Assembly (NCBI GenBank): GCA_028622995.1
Contig: JAJQJQ010000029.1
Location: forward strand, 1,488,001-1,552,000
Origin: Panagrolaimus kolymaensis
Taxonomy: Eukaryota; Nematoda; Chromadorea; Rhabditida; Panagrolaimidae
Reading direction: 5' to 3'
Length of the DNA stretch: 64,000 bases
Shown here: positions 59,884-64,000 of the stretch, in pieces
How positions within the stretch are numbered: the first letter of the stretch is position 1
Layout of the letters: each line of letters starts with the position of its first letter
The notes under the pieces: generated by a model
What the model saw: the letters and a program-made list of their open reading frames with translations, nothing else
What the model was told of the DNA's origin: nothing
Database searches by the model: none
Program-made: the position numbers and the translations under genes

Positions 59884-60045
59884 AATAAATAATGGAAATC
59901 GAATTGACGGAATAACAGCTTCAACAAGTCAAGGAGGAAGCGGCGGAACAGCTCCAAATAAAATTTCAACGACTTTTATTAGTGTCACCGATGCTCCTGC
60001 AGCGACGAAGACAATGCCTCGAAATATTGAACAAATCTTTCTTTA
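59884..60045 (+). pseudogene. Coding-like orphan fragment
   Basis: An open frame of about 50 codons ending at TAA 60043-60045 reads ITASTSQGGSGG, then ISTTFISVTDAPAATKTMPR. Codon use looks like a gene, but there is no ATG and no acceptor in the right phase. It directly follows the repeat copy, so it may be a last exon cut off from its gene. Confidence 0.35.
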
Positions 60046-60676
60046 ATCTTTTATTGTTGCTTTTTTATCTTTAAATTAAAATTATTAAAAAGTTCATTGC
60101 GATTTGCTTCTTAATAAAAGCTGTTTGAAATTTTAAAATATAATTTTTTTTTTCAAAATTCTTGGAGTATTCTCAATACATTTGATCAAAGAAAAATATG
60201 GCAGTTTTGATAGCTGATGAAATACCTAGAAAAAATGGCTTAGTGAATTAAGAAAAAAAAATTTTTTGGTACTTTACTGTTTCCGAAATTTTAAGATTTA
60301 AAAATGTAAAGGCAGAAAAAAAGCTAATGTTAGTGATCACTTATTTTTTTCCTTCCTTGATTGATAGCTTTTTGTAAGTACTTTTTTTTGATGTGAAGAA
60401 GCAGCACACGCACATAAAAAAATGTGTGCTCTTTTCCTTTTTTTTATTCCCTTTACTTTCTTCTTTTTTGATCAAATGTTTCTAGTTTGAAATGTGAAAA
60501 CCATTGTTAATTCATTTCCAACGGAATCGATTGTTTTTTTTTTTTTTGCTTTCACAAAGAATGCAAAAGAAAAAGTCGAGATTTTTTTAAATGTGTTATA
60601 AATAAATAAAATAAAGAATTTTTAAATAAAATAATTCTTTTTTTAAAGGCTTTACATTATTTTTTGTTGCAGAAAC

Positions 60677-61881
60677 ATGCGTTGTTTTTGCAAAGGTTGC
60701 GGCGGTTCTCAATGTTTTTGTCGCCTTAAATTTGTGGTTTACAAATTAAAGTGCACTGAATGTAAACAGACTTACGTTGGTTTGTTAATTTATTCACCTT
60801 TTTTTATAAAATAATTTTTTGCTTTTTTTTTTTTGAAGGAAAAACTGTTCGAGAATTATGGATTCGAGTTGCTGAACATATGAGAAGTGTAGCCACCCAA
60901 AAAAATAGAAATGAAGGCCAAATAATTTCTAATATACGAAACAAGAAAGTATCTTCGCTAGCATTACATAAAGTGGGTTAAATAAATTTTTAGGAATAAA
61001 AAAATTAAATTTTTTTGCTATAAATACAAAAAAAGCCAAACTATAATCGCAATCAAAAAACATGCATCTTTTATTTATTTTTTTCAGTGTAAAAAGCAGC
61101 GTTATGAACTTCGAATCCTTGCTAGAGCTGAATATAGAAAAGAGGCCCTACGTATAATTGAAGGTAAAATGATAAAAGTGAGTTATTAATAAACTAATAA
61201 ATTTCGCCGTCACGTGATACATTAAAGAATTAACGAATAATAATTTTTTTTAAATAGAAATACAAACCCGAGATAAATCGAAAACAAGAGAAAAAAGCTC
61301 AAAAAGATATGGAAAAAATGGGCGAATCTTTGCGGAGTGTAAGTATTTAATTAATAATTTTGCATAAATATATAAATTTTGGTAAATTAATAGCTTTTTA
61401 TTAACTTATTAATTTAATTTAGAAAGGAACATTCGAACGTGACACCTTAAAAAACTCAGGCGAAGAAGAGGCTTCATCAGAATTTTGGGTATTAAAATTC
61501 TTATTTAAGATTTTAAAATTAAAAAAAATCCTTTTTTATTTATAGATTGAATCATCCGATTTTCGATCCAATGAATTAGTTGAATGTGAAGATGAAGAAG
61601 GTGATGGATCAACTGAAACAGAAGCATGTAAGTTTTTTGATCAAAAAAATTTCATCATTAATCCCAGAAACAAAGTTTTATTAATAAATAAAATTTTTAG
61701 CCGAAGTGCTTCCCAGCGAACCCGTTGTTGAGTTTAATCGTGAAAATGTAAGCTGCTTACTTTATAATGGAATTAATGGACACCATTTTAAAATTTTTTT
61801 ATTTTATTTTAGTATGAATTTCTCACCAAAATTGCAGCAAACAAAAGTGATAAACCTTTCGTCGATGAAGGTGAGTTTTAA
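60677..61881 (+). CDS. GIY-YIG-like domain protein
   Basis: Eight exons (60677-60779, 60839-60972, 61088-61177, 61258-61338, 61423-61488, 61546-61627, 61701-61747, 61813-61881) give 223 residues. The N-terminus has CFCKGCGG, then VYKLKCTECKQTYVGKTVRELWIRVAEH and SSLALHK. This is the Cys-x2-Cys, YVG-T, R-x2-EH, SaL-H arrangement of GIY-YIG-type domains found in Penelope-like retroelements and in nematode families derived from them. The rest is charged and acidic, with no reverse transcriptase. A TTTTTGTTGCAG acceptor ends 4 nt before the ATG, as for a spliced-leader site. It may be a domesticated endonuclease domain; catalytic competence is not shown because the usual GIY is replaced by TYVG and the catalytic Glu is uncertain. 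Confidence 0.62.
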
Positions 61882-62066
61882 GATTTCAAAATTGGAATAT
61901 CCAGAGAAAGAACTGCCTTCTGCTAAAATTATCTTTTTTTTCTATCTAAACTTAAAATGCCCCATTAATAAACAATTATTATTTAATAAAAAATAGTTTT
62001 ATTTTTTTCAATAAACAAAAATCAAAAATTCTGCACAAAACAAAAATAATAAATAAAATAAATAAA

Positions 62067-63095
62067 TCAATCATCAAAAATACTTGGAAAATATTCATTT
62101 TGCATAATCCACAAAGTTTCATATGTTCCTTCAGTTTGCCCTGGAAAACCAAAATGTGGAGGTGGAGTTTCATGTGATTGAATAATTTTCTCAACATGTC
62201 TATTTAATTTGGTGATGTAAGAATGTGATAAGGTTTTACTGAATGAAAGATGACACCTTGTTTTTGGGTGATTCTGAAACAAAATAAGAAAAAAATTTAG
62301 AGGGTTTTCAATGAAGAAAAAGGAAGGGGCTTACATTAACAAATTTATTAGTAAAAAGTTCAAAATCAAAACCCTCAGGAATATTGCGAAAATTGAAAAT
62401 TTTAAGATTTTCAAATCGTGGAAGTTCGGTTATTGCTTTGGCAGTGGTTTGGCTGATTTCTGAGTTATCCGGGTATTCACTAAAAAAATAATAATGGATT
62501 GGAATATATATATAAAAGTTCGAACTTCGAAAAATACTTACTAAATGAAATCTTTAACATTTTTACATCGAGAAAATATACTTTCTGGATGGACCAAACT
62601 TCCATCTTTGTTTTTAATAATGGTTTTTTCAATTCTAACATCGCTGAGTTTTTTTGAATCCGTGAGAACCAAAAACTCATTGTAACTAATAATTTGATCT
62701 TGGATCAACAATTCAGATACATCACATCGGAAAAGTTTTTGATGACACAATTCTGAAGCAACGTTTGGTTGATAACCATTATGGATATAGATATCAAATT
62801 TATCAGTAATCCAAAGTTTATAAATAAGTTCAGATAAATCGAATTCATAAAGGGATTCATTGATATGATCTGGATCGACTACTCTCCATTTAGACGACAA
62901 ACTTGAAAATCGTAAATGATCGACTGCAATAATAGGATATTTTGGATAAAAATATTTACAAGTTTGAAATAATTTTTGACAATTTGAATTTAGTGCGATG
63001 TAATGAATAAAACTTGATGGAAGAGAAAATTTTTGAAGTGAATGAGAACCAAAAATAAGATTTCGCAATACAGGAACGGGTGGGTTTTGATTCAT
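62067..63095 (-). CDS. F-box-like family protein, complete copy
   Basis: Three exons (62542-63095, 62335-62479, 62067-62273) give 301 residues. The N-terminus has FSLPSSFIHYIALNS and TCKYFYPKYPIIAVD. The middle has KLWITDKFDIY and QIISYNEFLVLTD. The C-terminus has LPRFENLKIFNFRNIPEGFDF and LSFSKTLSHSYITKL. It is the best intact reference for the family here and shows that the first exon normally runs unbroken through the point where the 9134-10686 copy has its extra intron. A role as a substrate adaptor for an SKP1-cullin ligase is inferred from the N-terminal pattern only. Confidence 0.75.
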
Positions 63096-64000
63096 TTTAA
63101 TAAAATAAATTATTTTATTTTTTTTATAGAATAAATAATAAGTAAATGGAAAAATGAGTTGGTAAATTTGGAGATAAAAAAAATGGAGCTTGAAAAATAA
63201 ATTTCATATATATATGCAATGATGGGCGCGCTTTGCCAATGAATTGAAATTTTTTGTTTGTTATTGTTTGCTTCTTTATTTTTTGAGAGATCAGCCAAAG
63301 TGTAGCTCAAGAACAATCTAATTAAAGAAGCAGCTATCATTTTCATAATAATCTTTACATTTGTATCAAGAGTGGCACTTGATAATGAGAAAAATTTTTG
63401 AAAAAATACTTTAAAGGGACATAGCTATTTCATGCCTTTTTTGAAATTTCGTTTGCGGGCACTGAAAGTTACACTTGGTAAGGCGCGTGTTTGAATTACC
63501 GTGTAAGACAGAAGTGACACGGTAATTCAAACACGCGCCGCCCCAACTGTTCCTATCAGCCCCAGTATCGAAATTTTTGAAAAGGCATGAAATAGCTATG
63601 TCCCTTTAACTCATTGAAACATGAAGTTACAATAAGTTTGAATGCTATTTATTAAATAAATAGATTTAATCAGTTGGGGACATTTGATGCTTTATTTTAA
63701 AATATTGACTGCTATGAATTATTAAAAACTTCTTTCTTTTCTTTATTTGATTGTTTGGCTCAATTACTTATGTCTTTTGATTTTTTTTTGTAAATAAGTC
63801 AATGTGAACTTTGTAAAGCTTCCATTTTTGATTTCATTGATTTTTTTCTTTTTTCTTTGTACGCTAACACTCAGCTCTTCAGCACTGTCGCACCTTATTT
63901 TCTATAAAGAAATTGTTAGATAACAAACAACTCAATATTTATTACAAGATAAAAAAAACGAACGAGCCTTTTTTGAAACAGATAAATTTAACATGAAAAA
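63096..64000. other. Right-end spacer with hairpin element
   Basis: AT-rich upstream region of the last F-box-like gene, containing the TTAA-flanked element at 63415-63605. No gene recognised up to the window edge. Confidence 0.4.
63415..63605. mobile_element. TTAA-flanked 191-bp MITE with nested hairpin
   Basis: The ends are 26-bp perfect inverted repeats starting AGGGACATAGCTATTTCATG, with weaker pairing beyond. TTAA lies directly outside both ends (63411-63414 and 63606-63609), the target duplication of piggyBac-type elements. Inside, 63482-63504 and 63517-63539 are perfect 23-bp complements around a 12-nt loop, GC-rich against an AT-rich background. No protein is encoded. Confidence 0.85.

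Noticed and set aside
1..64000. tRNA, rRNA or other structured RNA genes
   Set aside because: No cloverleaf with a T-loop GTTCRAN and paired arms was recognised by eye; a covariance search would be needed.

Overview
The window is a stretch of nuclear DNA from a nematode. It is strongly AT-rich. Genes are split by many short introns (often 45-70 nt) with GTAAG/GTATG donors and TTTTAG/TTTCAG acceptors. It encodes nematode serpentine receptors, a nematode-type tyrosine phosphatase and a lineage-expanded F-box-like family. That family makes a clade IV (Tylenchina-type) worm the likeliest source, but this is inference. Exon coordinates below were read by eye from splice signals and frame, so some ends may be off by a base.

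Layout. 1-2216 (-): secreted Thr-rich protein, 3' end outside the window. 3794-5890 (+): protein with two CXXC zinc fingers and an AT-hook. 6563-7626 (+): seven-membrane CREST/alkaline-ceramidase-like enzyme. 8015-12027: two secreted Cys-rich paralogues (+, the first decayed at its 3' end) flank an F-box-like gene (-). The F-box-like gene carries a terminal-inverted-repeat insertion exactly where an intron is inferred. 12275-12623 (-): single-LIM protein. 13471-16926: broken F-box-like copy, a 1.5-kb palindromic element and a 5'-incomplete chemoreceptor. 17090-20674 (-): four-membrane protein, then a coiled-coil protein sharing the C-terminal domain of the F-box-like family. 20877-21744: element with 182-bp inverted ends. 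22453-25768 (+): tandem chemoreceptors, the first frameshifted. 26293-27933 (+): APMAP/strictosidine-synthase-like hydrolase. 28073-29899 (-): UDP-glycosyltransferase with an internal stop. 30997-31489: hAT-type MITE. 31623-33637 (-): mucin/von Willebrand D protein. 34308-35665 (+): trypsin-like protease. 37127-38090 (+): NAA60-like N-acetyltransferase. 38313-38867 (-): truncated F-box-like copy. 39673-41237 (-): srt-type receptor.

From 41922 the genes are mostly housekeeping: TFIIF alpha (-) with a phosphoglycerate-mutase-like gene nested on the other strand in its largest intron; SCO1 copper chaperone (-) just upstream of TFIIF, probably as one operon; a 1276-residue chaoptin-like LRR protein (-); and a tyrosine phosphatase (-). 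The right end returns to accessory DNA: a second coiled-coil family member with a nonsense codon, a GIY-YIG-like gene (+), a complete F-box-like gene (-) and a TTAA-flanked hairpin element.

Two themes stand out. First, one protein family occurs six times with two different N-termini and repeated breakage. Second, inverted-repeat elements are numerous, and at least one appears to have become, or to coincide with, a new intron. Several genes carry single-base frameshifts or stops; a few lie in homopolymers, so sequence error is a live alternative to pseudogenisation.
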